Shown one piece after another: positions 1 to 4,935 of a stretch of 5,003 nucleotides of DNA (its first letter is position 1; each line of letters starts with the position of its first letter). The position numbers and the translations under genes were made by a program. The stretch comes from C00003060 sp964440795 (GTDB lineage Bacteria > Desulfobacterota > Desulfobacteria > Desulfobacterales > C00003060): positions 1 through 5,003 of the forward strand of contig CAYTTQ010000145.1 in assembly GCA_964440795.1 (NCBI GenBank). The letters run 5' to 3'. The notes beneath the pieces are model-generated. The model was not told the origin of the DNA and did no database searches. It saw only the letters and a program-made list of their open reading frames with translations.

Positions 1-75
1 GGCCGAAACAACCAGCCCAAGGCAACAAGAAGCGATTCACCGTGCCCGACAATCGCTTGAACAGTTGTTGGGGCC
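1..75. repeat. Long interrupted inverted repeat downstream of the zur-like gene
   Basis: An 8-bp perfect inverted repeat, AAGCGATT (30-37) and AATCGCTT (51-58), encloses a 13-nt loop. Outside it, AACAAC (7-12) pairs with GTTGTT (64-69), and beyond a 2x2 mismatch GGCC (1-4) pairs with GGCC (72-75). The whole stretch could fold as one long imperfect cruciform or RNA hairpin just past the 3' end of the minus-strand operon. It lacks the U-run expected of an intrinsic terminator. It may continue left of the window. It could be a repeated palindromic element or a processing/transcription-end structure; I cannot tell which. Confidence 0.5.
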
Positions 76-107
76 TTCCTTTTACTGCACTCCGAAAAAT
101 GGTAGTA

Positions 108-548
108 TCATGTCGTTTGATGCTTTTCACAATCTTTGCAAATCCCGTCGACACGCAATTCCACTTTATCGATTCGACCCGGAAACGTCTTCCAGAGCGG
201 CCCCGTGTCAACAACTAGATCTTCCGGGCTTAAACAGTACATCCGCCCGCAATTCTTGCAGTAAAAATGAGGGTGGGGCTTATGATAATCATTTGGGGCC
301 AAACCGTAACAAAATGCTCTGCCGCCCGTGCTGATACGTTCAACGACACCGTGGTCAACCAGGAGATCGAGAATGCGATAGACCGTCACACGGTTCATCG
401 CCCTGCTACGTTCTACAGTCTTGTAAATGTCTCCTGCGGAAAGCGGAAAGTTGTTGTTCCCGATAATTTGCAGAACTCGTATCCGATTGGCAGTAGCCTG
501 AAGATTTGCCTTTGACAGCAATTCGTCATAATCGCATCGATGGCACAT
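108..548 (-). CDS. zur: Fur-family metal-responsive repressor, probably Zur
   Basis: This is a 146-residue Fur-superfamily regulator, of typical family length. Residues ~8-75 form the winged helix; the recognition-helix stretch NRVTVYRILDLL (52-63) is characteristic. Residues ~76-146 form the dimerisation domain. Two CxxC pairs, C97/C100 and C137/C140, make the structural zinc site of Zur/Fur proteins. C80, D65 and the H89/H92/H94 cluster (HxxHxHF) are candidate regulatory metal ligands, and a Cys at the C80 position is typical of zinc sensors. An unusual extra C2-x2-C5 sits at the extreme N-terminus. The start has AAGGA about 8 nt upstream. It is the last gene of the znu operon, 26 nt after the permease, so a zinc-sensing role that shuts the importer off when zinc is sufficient is the best inference. 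Fur or PerR cannot be excluded from sequence alone. Confidence 0.85.
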   Translation of the reverse strand: MCHRCDYDELLSKANLQATANRIRVLQIIGNNNFPLSAGDIYKTVERSRAMNRVTVYRILDLLVDHGVVERISTGGRAFCYGLAPNDYHKPHPHFYCKNCGRMYCLSPEDLVVDTGPLWKTFPGRIDKVELRVDGICKDCEKHQTT

Positions 549-574
549 ATGACGTCCTTACTTATAAGAAGGTA

Positions 575-1405
575 TTAGCCCTTTATCTCTCTTCTCTTGT
601 TAGGGAAGCGAAGCCAATCCGTGAATAAGGATAACATGAAGCCAACACCGGAAACCATAATAATCGAAGCACCTGATGTGAGATTGTATCGATACGACAG
701 CCAGAGGCCGGAAATGGTAAACACAGCCCCGAGGCAACTTGATGCCACCATCATTTGAGCCAGGGTGTTAGCGTATTTTTCGACAATGAACGGAGGGATG
801 GTTAAAAGAGCAATGACCAGAATCAGGCCGACGACCTGGATGACCAGAACAATGGTCACGGCCAGCATGCCGATCAGGCCGAAATAGAGTTTCTTAGCCG
901 GAACCCCCCGGATTCTTGCGAATTCCTCATCATAGGACATGGCCAAGAGCTCCTGGTAATAATAGAAAACCAGGATCGTCATCATCACTCCGGTAACGGC
1001 CATGAGAAACAGATCCGACTCGGGAACGGTGAGAATGCTGCCAAACAGATAGCTCATCAGATCCACGTTATAGCCGGGCGTTATGTCGATTAAAATAATG
1101 CCAAAGGCCATTCCGAGCGCCCATATGACCCCGATGATCGTGTCGGCGCGGTGCTTGAGGGTGTAGCTGACCGCCGCCATCACCATGGCGGCGAATAGGG
1201 AAAAACCGATAGTGGCCGGCAGATAAGGCCATTTAAAATGAAACGCCAGCCCGATACCACCGTATGCGGCATGGGCGATGCCGCCGGAAAGAAAGACAAT
1301 GCGGTTAACCACCACCAGAGTACCCATGATGCCGCAAATGACGCTGGCCAGGAGGCCGGCGGCGAGGGCGTTGCGCATGAAATCAAGTTGAAGCGCTTCA
1401 ATCAT
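575..1405 (-). CDS. znuB: Zinc/manganese ABC transporter permease (ZnuB-type)
   Basis: This 276-residue integral membrane permease of the ABC-3 family (ZnuB/MntB/TroC) forms the channel through the inner membrane. About seven or eight hydrophobic segments are visible, e.g. 12-33, 62-83, 90-108, 130-150, 174-203, 215-237 and 245-262. Family landmarks are LSGGIAHAAYGGIG (39-52), SYLFGSILTVP (118-128), the cytoplasmic FARIRGVP loop that contacts the ATPase (162-169), VGLILVIALLTIPP (192-205) and YNLTSGA (240-246). The open frame runs upstream to 1537, but those extra 44 residues are Trp/Pro-rich, lie inside znuC and do not resemble a permease. I therefore start at the ATG at 1405, which overlaps the znuC stop by 8 nt (ATGATTGA) and suggests translational coupling. 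An ATG at 1420 is a less likely alternative. Zinc is the inferred substrate; manganese is possible. Confidence 0.9.
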   Translation of the reverse strand: MIEALQLDFMRNALAAGLLASVICGIMGTLVVVNRIVFLSGGIAHAAYGGIGLAFHFKWPYLPATIGFSLFAAMVMAAVSYTLKHRADTIIGVIWALGMAFGIILIDITPGYNVDLMSYLFGSILTVPESDLFLMAVTGVMMTILVFYYYQELLAMSYDEEFARIRGVPAKKLYFGLIGMLAVTIVLVIQVVGLILVIALLTIPPFIVEKYANTLAQMMVASSCLGAVFTISGLWLSYRYNLTSGASIIMVSGVGFMLSLFTDWLRFPNKRREIKG

Positions 1406-2180
1406 CGGAGCTCTCTTCATGGTCCATGAGTACCCTGTGGGGCAGACCGTGGGCCACCAATTCCACGGGACAGACCTCCTCCACCGTACAGGGATACATG
1501 GTTTCGAGCATGTTGCCGGTGATTTCGGCCTCGTCATGATAATGCAGCTTCTTGTTTACACAGGCCACCGATTTCACATAGCGGGATATCACCAGCAGGT
1601 CATGGCTGACCACCAAAACTGCGATGTCTTTGTTGAGTTTTTTGAGGAGGCGGTAAAAATCCGCCTGGCCCTTGGTGTCGATGCTGGCGGTCGGTTCATC
1701 CAGTAAAAGCAGCTTGGGCTGGGTGACCAGTGCCCGGGCGATAAACACCCTTTGACGTTGGCCTCCCGATAGGACGCCGATTTTCTTGTCGGCAAGGGCT
1801 TTCATTCCCATACGTTCAAGGGCCGCCAAGGCGTCTCGGCGGTTGGCTGCAGATCGTCGGGGAAAGCGCCTTTTAGCGTCAAGCTTTCCCATCAGCACCA
1901 CGTCGATGGCCGTGATCGGAAAGCTGCGGTTCGTGTGAATATCCTGCGGCACGTAACCGATGCATGGCGCAGCCTCTTTGGGCGGTTTCCCATCAACGCG
2001 AATGGTACCCTTTGCCGGCGTCAACAAGCCCAATATCACTTTCAGCAGTGTGGTCTTGCCGCCGCCGTTGGGGCCGATAATGGCCACAAAATCTTTCTGC
2101 CGGATGGTAAGGTTCACATCCTTGAGTACGGTTTCTCCGTTGTAGGCAAAGTCAAGATCTCTTATGTCGATGATCGCCAT
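1398..2180 (-). CDS. znuC: Zinc/manganese ABC transporter ATP-binding protein (ZnuC-type)
   Basis: This 260-residue ATPase subunit powers metal import at the cytoplasmic face. All nucleotide-binding motifs are intact: Walker A GPNGGGKTT (36-44), Q-loop Q79 (YVPQD), signature LSGGQ (137-141), Walker B LLLLD plus catalytic E162 (157-162), D-loop SID (166-168) and H-loop H193. The C-terminal extension (~210-260) carries a Cys/His-containing stretch, with C231, C237 and HGLPHRVL at 244-251. I associate this with the ATPases of this metal-uptake subfamily. Its function is unknown to me; metal sensing is speculative. It lies 15 nt after znuA and overlaps znuB by 8 nt. The Shine-Dalgarno is modest (GGATGGA), so expression probably depends on the shared transcript. 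Confidence 0.93.
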   Translation of the reverse strand: MAIIDIRDLDFAYNGETVLKDVNLTIRQKDFVAIIGPNGGGKTTLLKVILGLLTPAKGTIRVDGKPPKEAAPCIGYVPQDIHTNRSFPITAIDVVLMGKLDAKRRFPRRSAANRRDALAALERMGMKALADKKIGVLSGGQRQRVFIARALVTQPKLLLLDEPTASIDTKGQADFYRLLKKLNKDIAVLVVSHDLLVISRYVKSVACVNKKLHYHDEAEITGNMLETMYPCTVEEVCPVELVAHGLPHRVLMDHEESSDD

Positions 2181-2195
2181 AAAACGTCCATCCGC

Positions 2196-3158
2196 CTATT
2201 TCAATGCCGCCTGAAACTTGTCTGCGACCTGACGCAAGTTGGCCATCCAGTCTTCAGCCAAGGGATTGGCAAATGCTACTTCACCGCCAATCTCTCGGGC
2301 CACGACTTCCGCGCTTTGAGTTGAAAACTGGGGTTGAACAAAAACCACCTTGATCCCGTCTCGCCTTGCATGCTGTATCAACGCTTTCAACTGAGCCGGT
2401 TTGGGGTCCTTGCCTTCAATCTCTATGGGCACCTGTTTTAACCCATACGCATGGGCAAAATATCCCCAGGCCGGATGAAATACCATGAATTTCGGGCCCG
2501 TTTTCCCTGCGAATATCTTTTTCAGATCGGCGTCAAGTTGGTCGATCTGCGCTGCAAATTCCTGGAAGTTGGCTTTATAGACGCTCCGATGCGCCGGATC
2601 AATCTCCTGGAGCGCCGCCAGAATGGTGCGGGCCTGGATTTTCACCAGCGGCGGCGACAGCCAGATGTGGGGATCCAGCCCGGCACGTTCGTGGTGATCG
2701 TTATGTCCCGCCTCCCTATGGTGCTCAACTCTTTCGTTATGATGCTTGGCTTCGTGGTGGTTAGGCTGGTGGTCTTCCTTGGCGTGTTCATCGTCATGGT
2801 GGTGAGCCGCCATGGCGAGCTTTTTGACACCACGGTCCGTAGGGACCACCCGCATATTCGGATTGACAGCGGCGATTTTTTCGAGCCAAGCGTTTTCAAA
2901 CGGGACGCCGATGGCAAAATAAATTCTTGTTTGTGAAAGATCAGCCATCTGTTTGGGTTTGGGTTCATAGGTTGCGGGGCTGGCACCCGGCTGGACCATA
3001 GCTTGGACATCCACCAAGTCTTTGCCAATTTGTTGCACAAAATATTTTTGAGGTACAATACTCACAAACACGGGGAGCTTATTGCCAGCAGACCCACTTC
3101 CCGATGACACATGTAAAATGCCGCAAAATACAATCAAACACTTTATCAAGCGGTCCAT
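2196..3158 (-). CDS. znuA: Periplasmic metal-binding protein (ZnuA-like) with His-rich loop
   Basis: This 320-residue cluster A-I (TroA/ZnuA, cluster 9) solute-binding protein captures metal in the periplasm and delivers it to ZnuB/ZnuC. Residues 1-24 form a signal peptide: K6, hydrophobic 7-17, Ser/Gly-rich cleavage region ending S-G-S-A. There is no proper lipobox. Residues 119-156 hold 14 histidines among acidic residues, the hallmark mobile zinc-gathering loop of ZnuA proteins. Metal-site landmarks: YEP at 64-66, DPHIWLSP with H164 (162-169), and VFHPAWGYF with H228 (226-234). The usual first His (DPHxYEP) is A62 here (SPATYEP), and the usual Asp of the DPL motif near the C-terminus is N298 (NPLAEDW). 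Two of the classic four ligands are therefore absent at their usual positions. It is the first gene of the operon, with a very strong ribosome-binding site. Confidence 0.92.
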   Translation of the reverse strand: MDRLIKCLIVFCGILHVSSGSGSAGNKLPVFVSIVPQKYFVQQIGKDLVDVQAMVQPGASPATYEPKPKQMADLSQTRIYFAIGVPFENAWLEKIAAVNPNMRVVPTDRGVKKLAMAAHHHDDEHAKEDHQPNHHEAKHHNERVEHHREAGHNDHHERAGLDPHIWLSPPLVKIQARTILAALQEIDPAHRSVYKANFQEFAAQIDQLDADLKKIFAGKTGPKFMVFHPAWGYFAHAYGLKQVPIEIEGKDPKPAQLKALIQHARRDGIKVVFVQPQFSTQSAEVVAREIGGEVAFANPLAEDWMANLRQVADKFQAALK

Positions 3159-3162
3159 TTTT

Positions 3163-3170
3163 CCTCCTTT
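3163..3170 (-). promoter_or_regulatory. Strong Shine-Dalgarno of znuA
   Basis: On the minus strand AAAGGAGG stands 4 nt before the ATG at 3158. It fixes the znuA start and is much stronger than the sites of znuC, znuB and zur, so the binding protein is probably made in excess over the transporter, as is usual for such systems. Confidence 0.85.
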
Positions 3171-3201
3171 CGTGTGAGGTTCGTCTCTTTACTGTCAAAC
3201 G

Positions 3202-3216
3202 ATGCAAATAAATATA
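3202..3216 (-). promoter_or_regulatory. Candidate -10 element of the znu promoter with overlapping half-site
   Basis: On the minus strand TATATT (3216-3211) is the best -10-like hexamer close to znuA, but its -35 region is poor. Immediately downstream, at the expected start of transcription, lies the half-site ATGCAAAT (plus-strand 3202-3209). The same eight bases open the palindrome at 3316. A repressor bound here would block initiation. This is an inference from motif position only. Confidence 0.3.
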
Positions 3217-3251
3217 ACACAGCCAACTTGCGACCTATCAGCGCTAGAAAA

Positions 3252-3264
3252 CAATATCATATTG
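3252..3264. promoter_or_regulatory. 13-bp perfect palindrome upstream of znuA
   Basis: CAATATCATATTG is a perfect inverted repeat with 6-bp arms around a central C, about 95 bp upstream of the znuA start. Its position in the operon control region makes it a candidate operator, but the AT-rich background weakens the case and it does not match a regulator consensus I can name with confidence. Confidence 0.35.
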
Positions 3265-3315
3265 ACATAATACAAACATTGATAAGCACAAAAAAGATAT
3301 CGGCCTGTCTAGTGC

Positions 3316-3351
3316 ATGCAAATATATTGCATACATTCTTAAGATGCAATA
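3316..3351. promoter_or_regulatory. Three alternating ATGCAA/TTGCAT half-sites (candidate operator)
   Basis: ATGCAAATATATTGCAT (3316-3332) is an inverted repeat with perfect 6-bp arms and a 5-nt centre. The right arm is reused: TATTGCAT (3325-3332) and ATGCAATA (3344-3351) are 8-bp inverted arms separated by 11 nt. A fourth copy of the left half, ATGCAAAT, is at 3202-3209 next to znuA. Repeated, oriented half-sites between a metal-uptake operon and a metalloregulator suggest binding of Zur or of the DtxR-family protein. The site is about 160 bp from znuA, so it could also serve something lost in the adjacent gap. Confidence 0.45.
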
Positions 3352-3384
3352 CATATCTGCAAAAAAAGTGAAAAAAGAAAGGCT

Positions 3385-3484
3385 NNNNNNNNNNNNNNNN
3401 NNNNNNNNNNNNNNNNNNNNNNNNNNNNNNNNNNNNNNNNNNNNNNNNNNNNNNNNNNNNNNNNNNNNNNNNNNNNNNNNNNNN
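3385..3484. other. Assembly gap of 100 N
   Basis: Exactly 100 ambiguous bases, the conventional size for a scaffold gap of unknown length. It lies inside the region between the divergent znuA and DtxR-family genes, so promoters, operators or a small gene may be missing. The flanks (3365-3384 and 3485-3560) are AT-rich with no gene I can support. Confidence 0.97.
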
Positions 3485-3548
3485 CCTTTGAACGATACTC
3501 GATTTTGATTACCAGGACTTTGTGCTCATTCGACACATTGCCCCACAG

Positions 3549-3598
3549 AAAAAAAACGGCGAAAAAGGCTTGACGTGAAACTTTAGACATGATATTAG
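3549..3598 (+). promoter_or_regulatory. Sigma-70-type promoter of the DtxR-family gene
   Basis: TTGACG (3570-3575) is followed after 17 nt by TATTAG (3593-3598), a good -35 and fair -10 at ideal spacing. A-tracts at 3549-3556 and 3562-3566 sit just upstream, where an UP element would lie. Transcription would begin near 3605, leaving a short leader of about 35 nt before the ATG at 3641. Confidence 0.6.
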
Positions 3599-3621
3599 TG
3601 GTATCTAACAAGATTAACCAC
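3595..3621. promoter_or_regulatory. Imperfect palindrome over the start of transcription, possible autoregulatory operator
   Basis: GTGGT (3598-3602) and ACCAC (3617-3621) flank inner arms ATCT (3603-3606) and AGAT (3611-3614), with a 2-nt offset on the right. A second reading is TTAG (3595-3598), six bases, CTAA (3605-3608). It overlaps the -10 and the predicted start, the usual place for a repressor site. DtxR-type operators carry outer TTAG...CTAA, so self-regulation is plausible but the match is weak. Confidence 0.4.
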
Positions 3622-3640
3622 CACAAACATCGAGGCAAGT

Positions 3641-4219
3641 ATGAAAAAAAAGAAGCCCCAAAAGGGTGATACCGTAAAACGACCCGTTACGTCGGCCATG
3701 GAAGACTACCTGGAAGCCATTTATGATTTGGACCAGGGTCAAAAGGTGGTCCGGGTCAAGGATATTGCCGAGCGTTTGCAAGTCAAGATGCCCACAGTGA
3801 CCAGCATGTTGAAATCCTTGGGAGAGCGGGGGCTGGTAAATTACCGAAAGTACGAATACGTCGAGTTGAGCGATTCAGGGGTTAAAGTGGGCCGGGAAAT
3901 GCACAGAAGGCATGCGCTTTTGTATAAATTTCTTACAGACATATTAAAAGTCGGGCCCAAAAAAGCCAATGAAGAAGCCTGTAAAATGGAACACGCCCTA
4001 AGTCCGGCCACATTGGACCGGTTTACCGACTTTATGGATTTTATTCACGCTTGTCCCAGAGCCGGTGAGAATTGGCTTGACCACTTCCAGGATTATCGCA
4101 AGCACGGCCGGCAACCGGATAAGTGCCTGGAGCAAACCGAGGCGTTTTCTTGTGAGTTCAAGGAAAAGGTTGACTCGCTGAAAGAGTGCCGTTCCTGCGG
4201 TGCGGGCGAAGAAAGGTAA
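3641..4219 (+). CDS. DtxR/MntR-family metal-dependent regulator with Cys-rich tail
   Basis: This 192-residue transcriptional regulator is expected to bind DNA when loaded with Fe(II) or Mn(II). Residues ~16-80 form the winged helix (AMEDYLEAIYDL at 19-30; helix-turn-helix about 36-66). Residues ~85-138 form the dimerisation and metal-binding helices. By alignment from memory with B. subtilis MntR, D22, E25 and H91 match D8, E11 and H77. C114, E117 and H118 (ACKMEH) match C102, E105 and H106 of DtxR, where MntR has Glu instead of Cys. The site therefore mixes MntR and DtxR features, and the metal cannot be assigned. There is no SH3-like domain. Instead a ~55-residue tail carries C138, C162, C171 and C183-x2-C186, which could bind metal or sense redox state. 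The first 15 residues are Lys-rich. GAGG lies 5 nt before the ATG. Confidence 0.88.
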   Translation: MKKKKPQKGDTVKRPVTSAMEDYLEAIYDLDQGQKVVRVKDIAERLQVKMPTVTSMLKSLGERGLVNYRKYEYVELSDSGVKVGREMHRRHALLYKFLTDILKVGPKKANEEACKMEHALSPATLDRFTDFMDFIHACPRAGENWLDHFQDYRKHGRQPDKCLEQTEAFSCEFKEKVDSLKECRSCGAGEER

Positions 4220-4256
4220 TAGTCGTATGTTTTATCGATTGATCGGCTTTTGGGTG

Positions 4257-4306
4257 TTGACTGGACTTTTTTTTTTGGAGTTAAAAGTTAGATTAATAAA
4301 ACTAAC
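4257..4306 (+). promoter_or_regulatory. Possible promoter with T10 tract and GTTAG/CTAAC inverted repeat
   Basis: In the 104-nt gap before the small Cys protein, TTGACT (4257-4262) and a weak TTAAAA (4281-4286, spacing 18) could form a promoter around a run of ten T (4267-4276). Just downstream, GTTAG (4287-4291) and CTAAC (4302-4306) form an inverted repeat with a 10-nt spacer. Its left half, TTAGATTA, resembles the DtxR-box half TTAGGTTA. No stable hairpin precedes the T-run, so I do not call it a terminator. Confidence 0.35.
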
Positions 4307-4323
4307 AACGGGAAGTCAAAGTT

Positions 4324-4611
4324 ATGAGCGGGGACAAAGAAAAAATTATTAAAAGCATCACCGATAGTGTTAAGGAGCTGCACCGGGGCATTGATATGCA
4401 CCACTCTATGATCGCGTCGATCCTGGGAGAAAGCGTGGACGAAAAGAAACTGCGGGTGGGGCTTTGTCCCGGGCATTGCCGTGAAGCCGTACTGCGGGGG
4501 GCTATCAAAGAGGCCATAGAAACCCTGGAAGAAACGAGAAAAGCATTCAAGTCCAAGAAGCTGGAAGTCTTGCGAAAGCGGCTTACACGGGTCTTGATCG
4601 ACTCAAGGTAA
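4324..4611 (+). CDS. Conserved-looking small protein of unknown function with C-x3-C motif
   Basis: This 95-residue soluble protein has no signal peptide or membrane segment, and I do not recognise its family. Residues 5-35 look helical, with H20, H26 and H27. A short central motif LCPGHC places C48, H51 and C52 close together. Residues ~54-93 form a strongly charged, probably helical segment (AIETLEETRKAFKSKKLEVL, 64-83). The Cys/His cluster could bind metal or an Fe-S cluster or form a disulfide; nothing proves this. A Shine-Dalgarno GGGAAG lies 8 nt upstream of the ATG, and codon use resembles the neighbouring regulator, which supports a real gene. Its position 104 nt after the DtxR-family gene on the same strand suggests a shared metal- or redox-related role, either on one transcript or under a separate promoter controlled by the regulator. 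Confidence 0.75.
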   Translation: MSGDKEKIIKSITDSVKELHRGIDMHHSMIASILGESVDEKKLRVGLCPGHCREAVLRGAIKEAIETLEETRKAFKSKKLEVLRKRLTRVLIDSR

Positions 4612-4688
4612 CAGCGGCTGTTCTGGTATGTCCTACGCTCTCGGTGTTTAGAAAGACACCCACAAAGTGAAGGCGTAACTCGCGTCAC
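4610..4688 (+). other. Three consecutive small hairpins after the small Cys protein
   Basis: AACAG-CGG-CTGTT (4610-4622) begins within the stop codon. GGTGTTT-AGAA-AGACACC (4643-4660) has a 7-bp stem with one G-U pair. GTGA(AG)GCG-TAACT-CGC(G)TCAC (4667-4688) forms an interrupted stem. None is followed directly by a U-run, so these are not classical terminators. They may be an mRNA 3' end or the start of a structured RNA. Confidence 0.4.
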
Positions 4689-4737
4689 ATGGATATCGAG
4701 TGGCCCCCTTTTTTGCCGATAGATAGGAGGAAACAGA

Positions 4738-4935
4738 ATGACACAAAAACACAGGGAAACGCCTTCGACTTGTCCGTCAAATCATCCGGGCCGAATAAAC
4801 ATGTACTCCACATTGGCTCACCCAAACCCTACCAGTGGGGATATACGAGGTGTCATCGTTAATCGGCTTCGTAGGGGTAGCGGCAAGGCAGTGTGTACAG
4901 CGAAGAAAGGAGGTGATTCGGCGTTGTGGAAATGA
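4738..4935 (+). CDS. Doubtful small ORF, hypothetical 65-residue protein
   Basis: The only argument for translation is an excellent ribosome-binding site: AGGAGG (4725-4730) 7 nt before the ATG. The predicted product is Arg/Lys/Pro/Ser-rich, has single Cys at 12 and 53, no membrane segment, no recognisable domain and little predicted regular structure. It lies in a stretch with possible RNA structure, and its 3' part contains a second near-perfect Shine-Dalgarno. It may be a real short protein, a leader peptide, or a chance frame inside non-coding RNA. I lean towards non-coding. Confidence 0.22.
   Translation: MTQKHRETPSTCPSNHPGRINMYSTLAHPNPTSGDIRGVIVNRLRRGSGKAVCTAKKGGDSALWK
4906..4917 (+). 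promoter_or_regulatory. Near-perfect Shine-Dalgarno with no clear gene behind it
   Basis: AAAGGAGGTGAT closely matches the full anti-Shine-Dalgarno complement. The nearest downstream starts give only minicistrons: GTG at 4926 (five codons, stop TAA at 4941-4943) and ATG at 4932 in the same frame. It is either a chance match, part of an RNA structure, or the remnant or leader of a gene. Confidence 0.35.

Noticed and set aside
1..75. Integron attC site
   Set aside because: The ends do not meet the RYYYAAC / GTTRRRY core consensus and there is no cassette-like gene or integrase in view.
556..572. CTTATAAG palindrome between znuB and zur as an internal operator
   Set aside because: It is short, AT-rich and close to the zur ribosome-binding site, and the 26-nt gap fits plain operon spacing.
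1406..1537. N-terminal extension of the permease frame to 1537
   Set aside because: The 44 extra residues are Trp/Pro/Arg-rich, overlap znuC in another frame and match nothing in the permease family. The ATG at 1405 with an 8-nt overlap is the normal arrangement.
1935..2324. Plus-strand 129-residue frame opposite znuC/znuA
   Set aside because: It lies antisense to well-supported genes, including the Walker A region, and has no ribosome-binding site or domain.
2451..2936. Plus-strand 161-residue frame opposite znuA
   Set aside because: It is an antisense shadow: its Val-rich stretch is simply the complement of the His-rich loop codons of znuA.
3339..3638. Minus-strand frame running through the N gap
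   Set aside because: About a third of it is unknown sequence, it has no ribosome-binding site, and it overlaps the promoter of the DtxR-family gene. The readable parts look like no protein I know.
4257..4276. T10 tract as an intrinsic terminator after the DtxR-family gene
   Set aside because: No GC-rich stem lies directly before the T-run, so only the tract itself is notable.
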